Of a stretch of DNA of 39,579 bases, positions 25,952 to 35,076 are shown piece after piece; the first letter of the stretch is position 1; each line of letters opens with the position of its first letter. The translations under genes were made by a program, and so were the position numbers. The DNA is from Candidatus Helarchaeota archaeon. Lineage in GTDB: Archaea > Asgardarchaeota > Lokiarchaeia > Helarchaeales > HEL-GB-A. The DNA lies in assembly GCA_016840125.1 (NCBI GenBank), contig JAEOSY010000275.1, positions 1 to 39,579 of the forward strand, written 5' to 3'. The notes beneath the pieces were generated by a model. That model saw only the letters and a program-made list of their open reading frames with translations, had not been told where the DNA came from and searched no databases.

Positions 25952-27391
25952 ATGCAGAGTATGAAAATAAAAGCAAAAATTCGAATGGGAGAATTGGAAT
26001 CAGAAAAGGATCTTCAAAAGAAGATGACGGAAGGATATCAAGATTGGAAGGAAGAGATCCTTAATAAGGCGCGCAGTGTTAAGGATTTAAAAGAGCTTCG
26101 CAAACTGATGTATTCATTAGGGGATGATTTCGATTGGGTCGAATCCACCGGTCGCTGGCTTGATGAGGCGAAGCCATATGAAGTTATCTGTGTGAATCTT
26201 CGCGTTCCCGGTTTAGAAATTCTCAAGAATGGGAAAAGACCGGAACGATATACGATGTACGGTATCCTTTGCTTTAGTAAAGCAATGGTAAAGTCATATG
26301 ATCATCTCGGAGATCTCGAGCGCCTCATTGTTGAGAAGAGGAATGGGCATTTTTATGCTTGGTCGACAGTGGGGCATGGTTATGTTGAGAAATGGCCCGA
26401 ATATTTCCCAGATACTCATTCATTAGAAGAACTGTATGGTAAAGTCCATTGCGTATTCGAACGTGGGGATCATTCGCTTGTTCTAGAATATCCAAATCCT
26501 GTACTATCAATCCTCCATAGATGGTTTCGTAATAAATTAAAACTACCACACATAGCGAAAATGGTTAGAGATGCTTATGCAGCTCGTGCTCTTGGGGTGG
26601 AATTCACTGAACTAGAAGTTCCCGTTATATCACATGAAGATCTTGAGAATAAATTAGAAATTGATTGGAATGGATATGCAACGGCAGTTATTGAGCTGGA
26701 TCATTTAATTCAGATAGCCTATAAGCGATTAAATATAATTCAAAAAATTAAAAAGATTTTTCGGAAGAAGAGCGATCCCTATTATTATTTAGATTGTCTC
26801 CAAGGGGTAATATGGAATATTGCTCCAAAATATCAGGAACGATTTTTACGTGTCATTAGAAAAAAATTGAAGGTAACCTACGAGCAAAACGTTATTGATA
26901 TAGATTTCTGGGATGAAATAACAAAAGTCTTGAACAAGGTTTCAGGATTAATCGAGCAAACTCAACTTATTCAATGGCAAAGTTTCCTCGATCCCAAACG
27001 CTATTCAAAGAAAATTGGGGTACGTAAAATTGAAGGACTTTCTAACGTTGCAATCGAAACGGTTGCGGCTGGATTAGGAAAGATTTTATTGAAAAGTTTG
27101 GATGATATCGCTTATCCTGAAAAGTATCCCCAAAAAGAAAAGATAAAACTTGTTGGAGCTATCGGATTTGGGCACTTCTATCGCTTGCTAAGAAGCATGT
27201 ACATTATCTTTGAGAAGAAATTCAAATTCATAGCGCCAAAAATGGAGGGGGCAGGGAAACGATTTGACAGCTTTCTCGCGTCTCGGAGAATTAAGAAAGA
27301 AATGAAGAAAGCAGGTCAAGAAGAAGAAAAGAAACTTCAAGAGATGGAGAAAGAAAAGAAAATTAAGACACTTGAGGAAATTTCTGCTTAG
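25952..27391 (+). CDS. Unknown 479-residue protein
   Basis: I do not recognise this gene. The protein is soluble, rich in Lys, Glu and aromatic residues, and has no signal peptide or clear membrane helix. The first 200 residues look alpha/beta and contain GRWLDEAKPYEVICVNLRV and FYAWSTVGHGYVEKWPEYF. The middle is helical and basic (RLNIIQKIKKIFRKKSDPYYY). The C-terminus is a highly charged coiled coil. ATG at 25952 and ATG at 25961 are both possible starts. It converges on apgM with a 4-base overlap. A role in binding nucleic acid or membranes through the basic segments is possible but unproven. Confidence 0.7.
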   Translation: MQSMKIKAKIRMGELESEKDLQKKMTEGYQDWKEEILNKARSVKDLKELRKLMYSLGDDFDWVESTGRWLDEAKPYEVICVNLRVPGLEILKNGKRPERYTMYGILCFSKAMVKSYDHLGDLERLIVEKRNGHFYAWSTVGHGYVEKWPEYFPDTHSLEELYGKVHCVFERGDHSLVLEYPNPVLSILHRWFRNKLKLPHIAKMVRDAYAARALGVEFTELEVPVISHEDLENKLEIDWNGYATAVIELDHLIQIAYKRLNIIQKIKKIFRKKSDPYYYLDCLQGVIWNIAPKYQERFLRVIRKKLKVTYEQNVIDIDFWDEITKVLNKVSGLIEQTQLIQWQSFLDPKRYSKKIGVRKIEGLSNVAIETVAAGLGKILLKSLDDIAYPEKYPQKEKIKLVGAIGFGHFYRLLRSMYIIFEKKFKFIAPKMEGAGKRFDSFLASRRIKKEMKKAGQEEEKKLQEMEKEKKIKTLEEISA

Positions 27392-28623
27392 GCTCCAAAC
27401 TTTTTACTTTTATCCATCAAATCCATTAAAATAGGCATCAAATCTAAGCCTTTAATTCGTCCCAGCCCGCCATTCGCACAGCGTTTTTCAGAATAGGTTT
27501 TGATCTCATCGGTTAAGACACCATCTCCGGCAATTACAATCGGAACGGGATCAGCTGTATGATCTCGTATATGAACAGGATCTGCGTGATCAGCGGTTAC
27601 AGTAATGAGCGTATCAGCTAAGTCAAGATTATCGAGTAAAAGTTGAACCATTGCATCAATTTTTTCAATAACCATTACTTTTTGCTGATAATTACCATCA
27701 TGAGATGCACTATCAGTTCCTTTAATGTGAATGAAGATGAAATCATTTGATTTTAAATGTTGTAAGGCAGCTTCTCCTTTGGCAATTGTGTTTGTATGAA
27801 CCGTCCCTGTCGCTTCAGGAACATGTATTGACCTCATGCCCACAATCATTGCCACACCCCGATAGAGAGGCGCCCCACAAATACAAGAGGCACTAATTCC
27901 ATACATTTTGTCTAGTGTTTTTAATTCGGGTACAATTCCAGCCCCACGAGTCAAGATACCAGTCACTGGAGGGAGATTACGCTCGCGTCGTTTATCATTC
28001 AGGGAGCTTTCAGTTAAAATTTTCTTTGTGATATCATAAAATTCATTCAAGATTGCAGCAGTTCGTTTTGCCTCTGGAGTTCCATCTAAAGGTCGACAAG
28101 ACTGAACTTTAGCATTAATAATATCAGGATCCATATTTGAAATATGATGAGATAGCCTTGGACCCTGAAGTTTTAACACACATCTATGTTCCACAGTATG
28201 AATAAATGTGGTTTTAAGATCGGGAGCACAACCTAAAGCAATATTTTTTACTAGTTGAGCGAATTGCTCACCTTCAGGAACTGTGCGCCCAGCCCTTCTA
28301 TCCAAAATAAGATTGCCCGAGTTAATGGTGGCAAAGTTAGCGCGTAAGGCAACTTCACCCGGCTTTACATCGATACCTGCTCCAATAGCCTCAAATGGTC
28401 CTCGCCCCTTGTAATAAATATATGGATCATAACCAAAAAGGGCAAGGTGCGCGGTATCACTTCCCGGACGAATACCAGGACCAATGGTATCCATAATTCC
28501 ACAAATTCCAAGCTTTGCCAATTGATCAAGAGCAGGCGTTTTCGCATTATCCAGAGGAGTCTTTGGAAAATCTTTGGAGGGCCGATCGCCCATTCCATCG
28601 CATACGATAAGAATGCATTTCAA
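27388..28623 (-). CDS. apgM: Archaeal 2,3-bisphosphoglycerate-independent phosphoglycerate mutase
   Basis: It interconverts 3- and 2-phosphoglycerate in glycolysis and gluconeogenesis. The 411-residue protein belongs to the alkaline-phosphatase superfamily. CDGMGDRP at the N-terminus gives the first metal aspartate. [14 protein letters not shown] at about 54-67 carries the nucleophilic serine. [13 protein letters not shown] and [20 protein letters not shown] supply the remaining metal ligands. ATG at 28623 has GGTGAT 9 bases upstream. Fae-Hps is the next gene upstream, 59 bases away on the same strand, so the two carbon-metabolism genes may be co-transcribed. Confidence 0.95.
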   Translation of the reverse strand: MKCILIVCDGMGDRPSKDFPKTPLDNAKTPALDQLAKLGICGIMDTIGPGIRPGSDTAHLALFGYDPYIYYKGRGPFEAIGAGIDVKPGEVALRANFATINSGNLILDRRAGRTVPEGEQFAQLVKNIALGCAPDLKTTFIHTVEHRCVLKLQGPRLSHHISNMDPDIINAKVQSCRPLDGTPEAKRTAAILNEFYDITKKILTESSLNDKRRERNLPPVTGILTRGAGIVPELKTLDKMYGISASCICGAPLYRGVAMIVGMRSIHVPEATGTVHTNTIAKGEAALQHLKSNDFIFIHIKGTDSASHDGNYQQKVMVIEKIDAMVQLLLDNLDLADTLITVTADHADPVHIRDHTADPVPIVIAGDGVLTDEIKTYSEKRCANGGLGRIKGLDLMPILMDLMDKSKKFGA

Positions 28624-28682
28624 GTTAAATCACCAAGCTATAAAGAAGTATAAAAGCTAAAATATGAAAAAAAAAGAAATAA

Positions 28683-29870
28683 TTACTCTTCATGGACTCT
28701 GAAGAGATCAATATCGCTCCAGTATTCACTCTGTTCAAATACCTTCAAAAATTCCCGTGTAGAGCGTTCAATATCCTTAGATTGGGTAATATATCGACCA
28801 ACAATGATAATGTCAGCACCACTTTTTAAGGCATTTTCGGTGGTATGCGGGCGGATTCCACCAGCAACTGCAACTAATTTGACTCCGAGTTCTTTAATAT
28901 CTTTAATTAAATGCCAGCGTGGTTTATCGGTGGCCTCAGTATCAATGGCACGATGAAGGATAACAAGATCAGGTAACCTCTTTAATTGTTTAAGTTTCTC
29001 AATGGGATCTGGAACATCCATCGTGTCCATAAAGGAATAAATCCCAACGCGGTCTGCTTCATAGATAAACTTGTCGAGTGTCTGAATGGAAGCTAAGCCG
29101 GAGGCTACAACTGCATCAGCAGTTTCCTCAAATGCTAAATCAACTTCGACCTTACCGACATCTAACGTTTTTAAATCTGCAATGATGAAAGCATCCCTTA
29201 TGGTTTCGCGGAGTTCTCCGATTAATTGTGTTCCGTAATGTTTGAGGAGAGGAGTACCTACTTCGAGAATGATTCGATCACTTTTTGGTAATGCTCTTAT
29301 AATTTTGAGAGTCCTGTCCTTGGTGGGAACATCTAACGCGACTTGTAGATAGGGGGGACGCCAGAGGCGGGGCACTCTAAATCCGAGAACAGGATGTTTT
29401 GCACGATCTTTATCATAAAGAATCTTCTTCTGTGATGGATAATTTTGGAGTGCTCGTTTAATCGCAAGTTTCGTGGCCGAATAATTATAAGAATAAATTT
29501 TTCGATCACTCTTTGCATCAGGATGGACAAAAACGCTTGCTATGATGACCCACTTATCCAATTTGTCTTTTGGAATGATACCCTCCTCAGCGGCATCAGC
29601 TACTGCTTTGGCTACTGCATATTGAGCCGACCCAAAGATTTTCACCACCTGAGACATTCCCTGCACCGTTACTTTCGGAATTATAAGAGTCCACGGTTTG
29701 CAGGGGAGGTTTGGGCGAATGACGGCAAGAAGAGGGGTGTGTCCCTTGCTTAACTGACTTAAGGCGTTAGCAAAAGCTAACCCAACATTTCCGTCTTTCT
29801 CACCTATCAGTAAATCTACATGAGCTAATTCAGGTGCTCGTCCGAGCAACGCTTCACCAATTAAAAACAA
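28683..29870 (-). CDS. fae-hps: Bifunctional formaldehyde-activating enzyme / 3-hexulose-6-phosphate synthase
   Basis: The Fae domain (about 1-165) condenses formaldehyde with tetrahydromethanopterin. It has [21 protein letters not shown] with the catalytic-site histidine of HVD, and [14 protein letters not shown]. The Hps domain (about 175-390) links formaldehyde with ribulose 5-phosphate; run backwards it makes pentoses. It has [26 protein letters not shown] and VAVAGGI. In archaea the fusion serves mainly ribose-phosphate supply through the reverse ribulose-monophosphate route. The frame opens at GTG 29879, but TTG at 29870 has AGGTG 6 bases upstream and gives [10 protein letters not shown], the normal Fae start. 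Confidence 0.95.
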   Translation of the reverse strand: MFLIGEALLGRAPELAHVDLLIGEKDGNVGLAFANALSQLSKGHTPLLAVIRPNLPCKPWTLIIPKVTVQGMSQVVKIFGSAQYAVAKAVADAAEEGIIPKDKLDKWVIIASVFVHPDAKSDRKIYSYNYSATKLAIKRALQNYPSQKKILYDKDRAKHPVLGFRVPRLWRPPYLQVALDVPTKDRTLKIIRALPKSDRIILEVGTPLLKHYGTQLIGELRETIRDAFIIADLKTLDVGKVEVDLAFEETADAVVASGLASIQTLDKFIYEADRVGIYSFMDTMDVPDPIEKLKQLKRLPDLVILHRAIDTEATDKPRWHLIKDIKELGVKLVAVAGGIRPHTTENALKSGADIIIVGRYITQSKDIERSTREFLKVFEQSEYWSDIDLFRVHEE

Positions 29871-30086
29871 ATTAAACACCTAAAATTTTTCATTCTATTT
29901 TATTGCAGAAAAACTCCTAAAAACTCCTTCTGCGGCATGATTATCTAATTGCCATTAACATAAAAAGATTACTTCGTTTCCTTAGATCCGACAGAAAACT
30001 AAAGGGGTAAAGATCCTTAGTAGTTCTGCCCTAAAATGAAACGAAATTGAACATTACTCCAAAAGAAGGTGCTTATCTTAAAAAAT

Positions 30087-30650
30087 TTAAAGTTCGTCTT
30101 TCACTACTAAACGATATACTATGGTTTCACCGGCGGTCTCACTTTTTCGTGTAATTTTAAGGATATCACCTATTTCTGCACCAATTACGCGCGCTACGGG
30201 ATCTGATTTGAGGATTCCAGGCAGCGCGCTAGCGGGAACTTTCAATTGATCCAATAACCGCTCCTGTTCTTCCTCCGATAGGATCTCGTGCTTGGGAACA
30301 TATTCATGTTCGAGGATGTCCATCAAAACTAAATCTGCAGGAATAAATTCAACCCCTTTATCTCTTAATTCATTGAGGGCACTTCGAGTCACCTTTCCAC
30401 TCCCAATAAAGATTCGCCGCTTGATTTTCTTCTTATCAAACTTCTTATTGAGGTCTCGAATATAGGCGACGCCGGTAGTTTCATCCTTTACAGTATAATG
30501 CACAATAATTTGCTGTCCTTGGCCCCCTTTAAAGTATAAGAAATCAGACTTCTCCTCATCACTCTTTTTTCGGTCTTTATCTTCATCATAACCCCGGTTT
30601 TTCATCAAAATTTTAGTTTTTTCGATTAAAGGATTGCTCTTTGATCCCAT
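30087..30650 (-). CDS. rpoH: RNA polymerase subunit H/Rpb5 with eukaryote-like N-terminal domain
   Basis: Residues 114-187 are the conserved Rpb5 assembly domain: EHEYVPKHEIL, LPGILKSDPVARVIGAEIGDI and the hallmark SETAGETIVYR. Ordinary archaeal subunit H consists of only this part, about 80 residues. Here a further 113 residues precede it (KTKILMKNRGYDED; a VHYTVKDET strand; KRRIFIGSGKVTRSALNEL; PADLVLMDILEHE). In order and pattern these match the jaw domain of eukaryotic Rpb5 (human 210 residues). ATG at 30650 has GGTG 8 bases upstream, so the extension is a true part of the reading frame. rpoB and rpoA are not adjacent, unlike the usual archaeal order. Confidence 0.92.
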   Translation of the reverse strand: MGSKSNPLIEKTKILMKNRGYDEDKDRKKSDEEKSDFLYFKGGQGQQIIVHYTVKDETTGVAYIRDLNKKFDKKKIKRRIFIGSGKVTRSALNELRDKGVEFIPADLVLMDILEHEYVPKHEILSEEEQERLLDQLKVPASALPGILKSDPVARVIGAEIGDILKITRKSETAGETIVYRLVVKDEL

Positions 30651-30760
30651 ACTGCTTACACCATTCTAAAAAATTTAAAAATAAATATCTCTGAAAATCT
30701 TTGAATTGCACAATAAACCTAGTATTATAAATTTTTCTATATCAGGCGGAATAAAATGGG

Positions 30761-30848
30761 TGGTGCACGGGAAGGGCTTCGAACCCTCGCAGGCCTTCGC
30801 CACAGGAGCCTCAGTCCTGCTCCTTTGACCAGACTCGGACACCCGTGC
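30761..30848 (-). tRNA. tRNA-Leu (GAG)
   Basis: A class II tRNA of 88 nt with 7-bp acceptor stem GCACGGG/CCCGTGC. The anticodon stem is CAGGA/TCCTG with loop CTGAGGC (anticodon GAG). It has a long variable arm and a T-arm with TTCGAAC. Discriminator A and an encoded CCA end the gene. No intron. Confidence 0.96.
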
Positions 30849-30873
30849 TTTGTTCTCCAAACTTCCGATATGA

Positions 30874-30946
30874 AGCCCCCGGCGCGAATTGAACGCGCGA
30901 CCAACAGCTTACGAGGCTGCCGCTCTACCGGCTGAGCTACGGAGGC
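30874..30946 (-). tRNA. tRNA-Thr (CGT)
   Basis: A class I tRNA of 73 nt with acceptor GCCTCCG/CGGGGGC, D-stem GCTC/GAGC, and anticodon stem GCAGC/GCTGT with loop CTCGTAA (anticodon CGT). The T-arm is GCGCG/CGCGC. The discriminator is T, as is usual for archaeal tRNA-Thr. CCA is not encoded, unlike its two neighbours. It lies 25 bases upstream of tRNA-Leu on the same strand, so they may be co-transcribed. Confidence 0.95.
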
Positions 30947-31075
30947 GTAATATATAGTTAATACATGTACTTTCCAGATTGATTACATTTAAGATATAAG
31001 AGATTAATTCTTATATTTTAAGGTAGTAATTTCTAAAAGTCTATTAAAGTTTGCTTAACTTAAGATGCTTAAAAT

Positions 31076-31744
31076 ATGATCGAGGAAAAGGTCAGTGATC
31101 GTATGAGTGAAAGTTTATTGAGTGATTTGGAAAAGGCAATTGTTGATTTTGATACAGAAAAAGCAGAGAAGCTGATTAAACAAGCAACGAAGGAAGAGTA
31201 TGCACCTGGTGATCTCTTGAAAGCTCTAGGGGATGGTTTGAACAAAGTGGGTGAGTTATATGAAACCCATCAATACTTCCTCTCAGAGCTGATGTTGTGT
31301 GGAGATACTGCCAAGTCTGCAATTGAACTTATGAAGCCATATATCGCGGAAACAGGAACTAAAATGCTGGGAACTATAGTCTTCGGAACAGTTAAAGGTG
31401 ATATACATGATATTGGGAAGACAATTGTTTCATCTTTTATGATTGGGGCTGGCTTTATGGTTCATGATATAGGTATTGAAGTAAGTGCAGTTAAATTTGT
31501 ACAGTCTATTAAAAAGTATAAACCAGATATTCTCGCTATGTCTGCACTTTTAAGTACTACACGAGAATATATGAAAGATGTTATGAAGGCATTGAAGGAA
31601 GCAGGTTTGAGGGATACTATTAAGATCATAGTGGGGGGACGTCCTGTAACACCAGATTTCGCTAAAGCAATTGGTGCGGATGCTACTGCAACCAACCCAA
31701 TCGAAGCTGTTGATATATGTAAAAAGTGGATTGCGGCGAAGTAA
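31076..31744 (+). CDS. Corrinoid (B12-binding) methyltransferase protein
   Basis: A carrier of methyl groups on cobalt for a substrate-specific methyltransferase, of the MtaC/MtbC/MttC type. A helical cap (about 10-90: LLKALGDGLNKVGELYE) precedes the Rossmann-like B12 domain. That domain has the cobalt ligand motif GDIHDIGKT near residue 110, the serine of SALLST and IVGGRPV. The 222-residue length is typical. ATG at 31076 or ATG at 31103 may be the start. No cognate methyltransferase (MttB/MtaB-like) or reductive activator is in the window, so the methyl donor is unknown; methylated amines or methoxylated compounds are possibilities. Confidence 0.9.
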   Translation: MIEEKVSDRMSESLLSDLEKAIVDFDTEKAEKLIKQATKEEYAPGDLLKALGDGLNKVGELYETHQYFLSELMLCGDTAKSAIELMKPYIAETGTKMLGTIVFGTVKGDIHDIGKTIVSSFMIGAGFMVHDIGIEVSAVKFVQSIKKYKPDILAMSALLSTTREYMKDVMKALKEAGLRDTIKIIVGGRPVTPDFAKAIGADATATNPIEAVDICKKWIAAK

Positions 31745-31845
31745 AGGTAGTAATTTGAGCAAAATTAATATTTCATTTTGATTTGTATATCAAAACGGAT
31801 TAATATACATAATAAATCCACTCTTTGAGAAATGGCATTAATCAA

Positions 31846-31951
31846 GGGCTCGTAGCTCAGCTAGGCAGAGCGTCGGAGAATCTGAGTGATTTCAGATTGG
31901 GCGAAGCTCTTAACCCGATGGTCGCGGGTTCGATCCCCGTCGAGCCCGCCA
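31846..31951 (+). tRNA. tRNA-Lys (CTT) with an intron
   Basis: Acceptor GGGCTCG/CGAGCCC, D-stem GCTC/GAGC, T-arm GCGGG TTCGATC CCCGT, discriminator G and encoded CCA. The anticodon stem forms only after removing 31877-31905: TCGG plus G then pairs with CCCGA around the loop CTCTTAA (anticodon CTT). A TTAATATACATA stretch at 31799-31810 may be its TATA box. ribL begins 55 bases downstream. Confidence 0.95.
31877..31905 (+). other. tRNA-Lys intron (29 nt) at non-canonical position 30/31
   Basis: The BHB parts are visible. The outer helix is AGAG/CTCT and the central helix CGTC (31871-31874 by exon pairing) with GGCG. The 3-nt bulges are GGA and AAG, cut after the second base of each. Inside is a 7-bp hairpin AATCTGA/TCAGATT. 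The boundary falls within the anticodon stem rather than at the usual 37/38. Confidence 0.85.
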
Positions 31952-32006
31952 TTTTTCTTATAAAGAATTCATTTAAATTATTAATTTCCGCTGAAAAGGT
32001 AGAATA

Positions 32007-32465
32007 ATGACACGAGTAGTAGCGTTTGGAACTTTTGATCTTCTGCATTATGGACATGTTAAAATGTTGGAGATGGCTAAAGAGCTTGGGGGGGCAGATG
32101 CTAAACTCATTGTTGTTATTTCACGAGATGCGAGTTCCGAAAAAGTAAAGGGACATCCTCCAATTTTTCCAGATGAGCAAAGATTAAATCTAATTAAAGC
32201 TTTGAAAGTGGTTGATGACGCGGTATTGGGTTATAAGGGAGATACTTGGAAGGATAGGCTAAAAATTATTACGGATTTAAAACCTGATATAATCGTTTTA
32301 GGGTATGATCAGCCAGTAGATATCAACGCATTGAAAGATGAACTTGAAAAACGTGGAATGACACTCGATAAGGTTGTTCGATTGGAGAAATATGGAGAGG
32401 CTTCATTTAATAGCTCATCCAAAATTGTCAAAAAAATAATTGAACGATTTAACAATTCTCATTAA
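32007..32465 (+). CDS. ribL: FAD synthetase, archaeal RibL type (cytidylyltransferase family)
   Basis: It transfers AMP to FMN to make FAD. The 152-residue protein has the nucleotidyltransferase motifs GTFDLLHYGHVKML (HxGH), the substrate region VVISRDASSEKVKGHPPIFPDEQR and the C-terminal DIIVLGYDQ. The overall match is to the archaeal RibL pattern; a glycerol-3-phosphate or ethanolamine-phosphate cytidylyltransferase is the main alternative. ATG at 32007 follows AAAGGTAG. Confidence 0.87.
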   Translation: MTRVVAFGTFDLLHYGHVKMLEMAKELGGADAKLIVVISRDASSEKVKGHPPIFPDEQRLNLIKALKVVDDAVLGYKGDTWKDRLKIITDLKPDIIVLGYDQPVDINALKDELEKRGMTLDKVVRLEKYGEASFNSSSKIVKKIIERFNNSH

Positions 32466-32635
32466 AATAACCATTTGATAGAGATCTTAACTGCAGATTC
32501 GAAGATGGAACAGCTCATACCGCGAATGGTAGAAGCAACCAATAAGAGAAAATCGAGAAGAAATTTTTTTTCTGAGAGACTATTTCAATCTTGAGATCTA
32601 TTTTGAGAAAATCCAAAATCTATTTTTTCGGATTC

Positions 32636-33394
32636 TCATTTATTAACAATATTTAAGATATATTGGGTTTGCTCTTCTACCCACTGTTTCCCTTCTTGAT
32701 ATTTAATTTCCTTAGCGTAATGATACGCTTTTTTTAATAACGGTAGTGCTTCATTATAATTATAATTATTCATTTTAAAATAGGCTTGTTCTGCTAAGGT
32801 CATATAAATTTCTATAAATTCCTTATATTTCCTTGCCTTCTCATCATATTCTTTTGGTCGAATCAACCCTTCTTCGATCGAAATAATTGTTCTTGATAAT
32901 GTTTCAAAGATAGAGTTAATACTTTGACCAGATCTTGCAGAAGATTCGAGATAATCGATGTTTAATTTCTTCGTAATTGTCTCTACCTCAACAGGATCAA
33001 TTTTACGATCGAAGAGGTCGGCTTTATTCCCTACTAATACAAGAGGTATTGAGAGGCAATTATCTGCAACTTCAGTAAACCAGCGGTCTAAGTTTTCAAA
33101 ACTTTTCCGGTCAGTTAAATCGAACACCACTACTCCTCCAACTGCGCCTTTATAGTATAAAGGTCTAATATAAGAAAACTGTTCTTGACCGCCTGTATCC
33201 CAAATTTGAAGTTTGACTCGGCGTATTTCGCCGTTAATAGGAACATTTATTGTTTTAATTGAGAAATCTACACCTATGGTCATTTTATAATCGTCTTGGA
33301 ATACACCTTCCGCAAATCGAACCGAAATTGCTGTTTTCCCAACGCCGCCATCACCAACAACAATCAATTTCAGTAAATAGTCGAATTCACTCAA
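32636..33394 (-). CDS. Rab-like small GTPase with helical C-terminal extension
   Basis: The G domain is complete: GDGGVGKTA, KMTIGVDF, WDTGGQEQ, NKAD and ESSARS (the usual SAK lysine is Arg). About 80 residues of helices follow (YMTLAEQAYFKMNNYNYNEALPLL; YAKEIKYQEGKQWVEEQTQ), the same extension as in the GTPase at 7831-8718. That paralogue also carries a zinc ribbon, absent here. No lipidation cysteine. TTG at 33394 has AGGAGG 7 bases upstream. Confidence 0.93.
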   Translation of the reverse strand: MSEFDYLLKLIVVGDGGVGKTAISVRFAEGVFQDDYKMTIGVDFSIKTINVPINGEIRRVKLQIWDTGGQEQFSYIRPLYYKGAVGGVVVFDLTDRKSFENLDRWFTEVADNCLSIPLVLVGNKADLFDRKIDPVEVETITKKLNIDYLESSARSGQSINSIFETLSRTIISIEEGLIRPKEYDEKARKYKEFIEIYMTLAEQAYFKMNNYNYNEALPLLKKAYHYAKEIKYQEGKQWVEEQTQYILNIVNK

Positions 33395-33495
33395 ATTTGT
33401 TCCTCCTAAAATAGAGATTTCTATTTTATTTAGTCCTGTGTACTGCGTTATTTAAAACCCTTTCGAAAAAATAGATAAAAAGGAAATAGAGAATA

Positions 33496-34299
33496 TTACA
33501 TAACCCAAGTCGTAATATCACTGCAGGGATCTTTTGGATCTTCACGAGCGTCCTTGATTGCAAGAAAATCATAGGGTGATAGTTTAAAGAATTCGCGCTC
33601 TCGGAAAATTATTGGAGTTTCCTCTGGTCCGATCTTTTCAAAGCATGGACAATCTTGTTTGAGTTCGGGTTTACATTCAGGATCCCGCGGACTTTTTAAA
33701 AGCCCAAATCCGTAAGTGCATTGAATCTCTTTTTTGCAGATCCCCACACGAAATTCATTTCCGCATGTTATAGACTGAGCAAAGGTCTCCTCTTCACATT
33801 TAATTACCTTAAAATTACAGGTTTCACACTGTTTTCCCCGGATGAGTTCTGTAGGGCGGTTTTGTAGAACCTCTATCGTAAGATTTTTGGAGAGGTTTTT
33901 CAATACGGAGAGGAGGACGGGTCTGCAAAACATGTAAGCACAGTTCCAGATGTAGGGAACTTCTTTAAAATTTTCATCCAGCAGGAATTCTTCTCGCATT
34001 TTATCATAGGGACAGCGTCCGAGGACTATTACATCATCTTTTATGGAACATTCAATATCTAACGCGGAATTGAGGGTGAATTCAAGGAGATTTATGCCTT
34101 GTTCAACCGTTTCGTTTTCAGGTTTTAAGTATGCAACAAGGAGTTTGCCCACGTCGTTGAAGATCATGTGCATGAGCGTTTGCGTGCTCATAAGCGCCTG
34201 CCACATCCCCACAGTAGATCGTTTAGTAAGAATATCCCATTTCACTGAAGAATTTAAAATCTTCTTAACAACTTTCAAGTGAATTAGTTCTAAACCCAT
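33496..34299 (-). CDS. Cys-rich protein of unknown function, paired with a nitroreductase
   Basis: A 267-residue protein. The first 165 residues look like a helical/beta sensor or binding domain (FNDVGKLLVAYLK; IECSIKDDVIVLGRCPYDK). The last 100 residues carry most of the 14 or so cysteines: CETC, then single Cys residues in KCEE, TCGN, ICKK, QCTY and ECKP, then DCPCF. This spacing could hold one or two Fe-S clusters or zinc. I cannot assign a family. ATG at 34299 has GGAGGA upstream. It begins 3 bases after the nitroreductase stop, so the two are one operon and may act as a redox pair. Confidence 0.7.
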   Translation of the reverse strand: MGLELIHLKVVKKILNSSVKWDILTKRSTVGMWQALMSTQTLMHMIFNDVGKLLVAYLKPENETVEQGINLLEFTLNSALDIECSIKDDVIVLGRCPYDKMREEFLLDENFKEVPYIWNCAYMFCRPVLLSVLKNLSKNLTIEVLQNRPTELIRGKQCETCNFKVIKCEEETFAQSITCGNEFRVGICKKEIQCTYGFGLLKSPRDPECKPELKQDCPCFEKIGPEETPIIFREREFFKLSPYDFLAIKDAREDPKDPCSDITTWVM

Positions 34300-34302
34300 T
34301 TT

Positions 34303-35076
34303 TTATTCCTCCTTAAAATTCCCCCAATCATTTCCTAATTCGTTATGCCACGCTTTTTTCGCAGGAGGACTGCGATCAGGACCGCGAGATCTTGAGAATA
34401 GAGGCCAGGCGAGTGAGACAAAACCGATAATCATAAATTCGGGGTATTTTATGTTACAGATTTCTGCAATCTTCATTTCTCCAGCGGGACTCGACATTGG
34501 GAAGTTGAAATAGCACGATCCGACCCCCAATGCATGTGCCATCAGCATCATATTTTGAGCCGCCATAAAACTACAACCCAAGGCCATCCGGCTCGCTAAT
34601 TGTTGTGCAGTGATCGGTACTATATGTGTAAAATGTTTGGCCCCCACTAATCCTGTCCGGCAGGCAATCACAACAATGACAGATTTCTCTATATACTGCA
34701 TGAGCCACCCTGTACCCATCAATGCAGTGGAAATCCCGATAGGTGCCGGTTTTTGCATATATCCGAATCGCCATGTGGATACTTCTTTCCAAGTGATCTG
34801 CCCCCCTCCGAACATATATTTGCAGAATATTTCGCCCAATCGCCCAATTGCTTTTCTTTTTTCTAAATCTGTAACGATGACAAATTCCCATGGCTGATAA
34901 TTCTCGGGGCTTGGTGCTTGACACCCAGCGTCGATGATTTGTTCAAGAATTTCTTTTGACACAGGTTTTTCTTCATATGAGTAAACCCATCGCATGGCAC
35001 GCCGATTTTTTATGATATCCCAAGCAGTTTCAGCATACTTTCGCTTTTCAGGTTCAATTTGTTCAAATACACTCAT
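34303..35076 (-). CDS. Nitroreductase-family flavoprotein
   Basis: An FMN-dependent oxidoreductase of about 257 residues. The N-terminal NRRAMRWVYSYEEKPV, CQAPSPENYQPWEFVIV and C-terminal IGFVSLAWP are the usual FMN-binding parts of the fold. Residues about 65-110 contain an inserted segment (FGGGQITWKEVSTWRFGYMQKP). The physiological substrate is not evident; family members reduce nitro compounds, quinones or flavins, and some cleave halogen bonds. The frame opens at GTG 35085; ATG at 35076 (MSVFEQIEPEKRK) is preferred. It shares an operon with the Cys-rich gene just downstream. Confidence 0.85.
   Translation of the reverse strand: MSVFEQIEPEKRKYAETAWDIIKNRRAMRWVYSYEEKPVSKEILEQIIDAGCQAPSPENYQPWEFVIVTDLEKRKAIGRLGEIFCKYMFGGGQITWKEVSTWRFGYMQKPAPIGISTALMGTGWLMQYIEKSVIVVIACRTGLVGAKHFTHIVPITAQQLASRMALGCSFMAAQNMMLMAHALGVGSCYFNFPMSSPAGEMKIAEICNIKYPEFMIIGFVSLAWPLFSRSRGPDRSPPAKKAWHNELGNDWGNFKEE

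Noticed and set aside
31825..32007. 60-codon plus-strand frame
   Set aside because: It runs through the tRNA-Lys gene and its intron; the tRNA explains the sequence.
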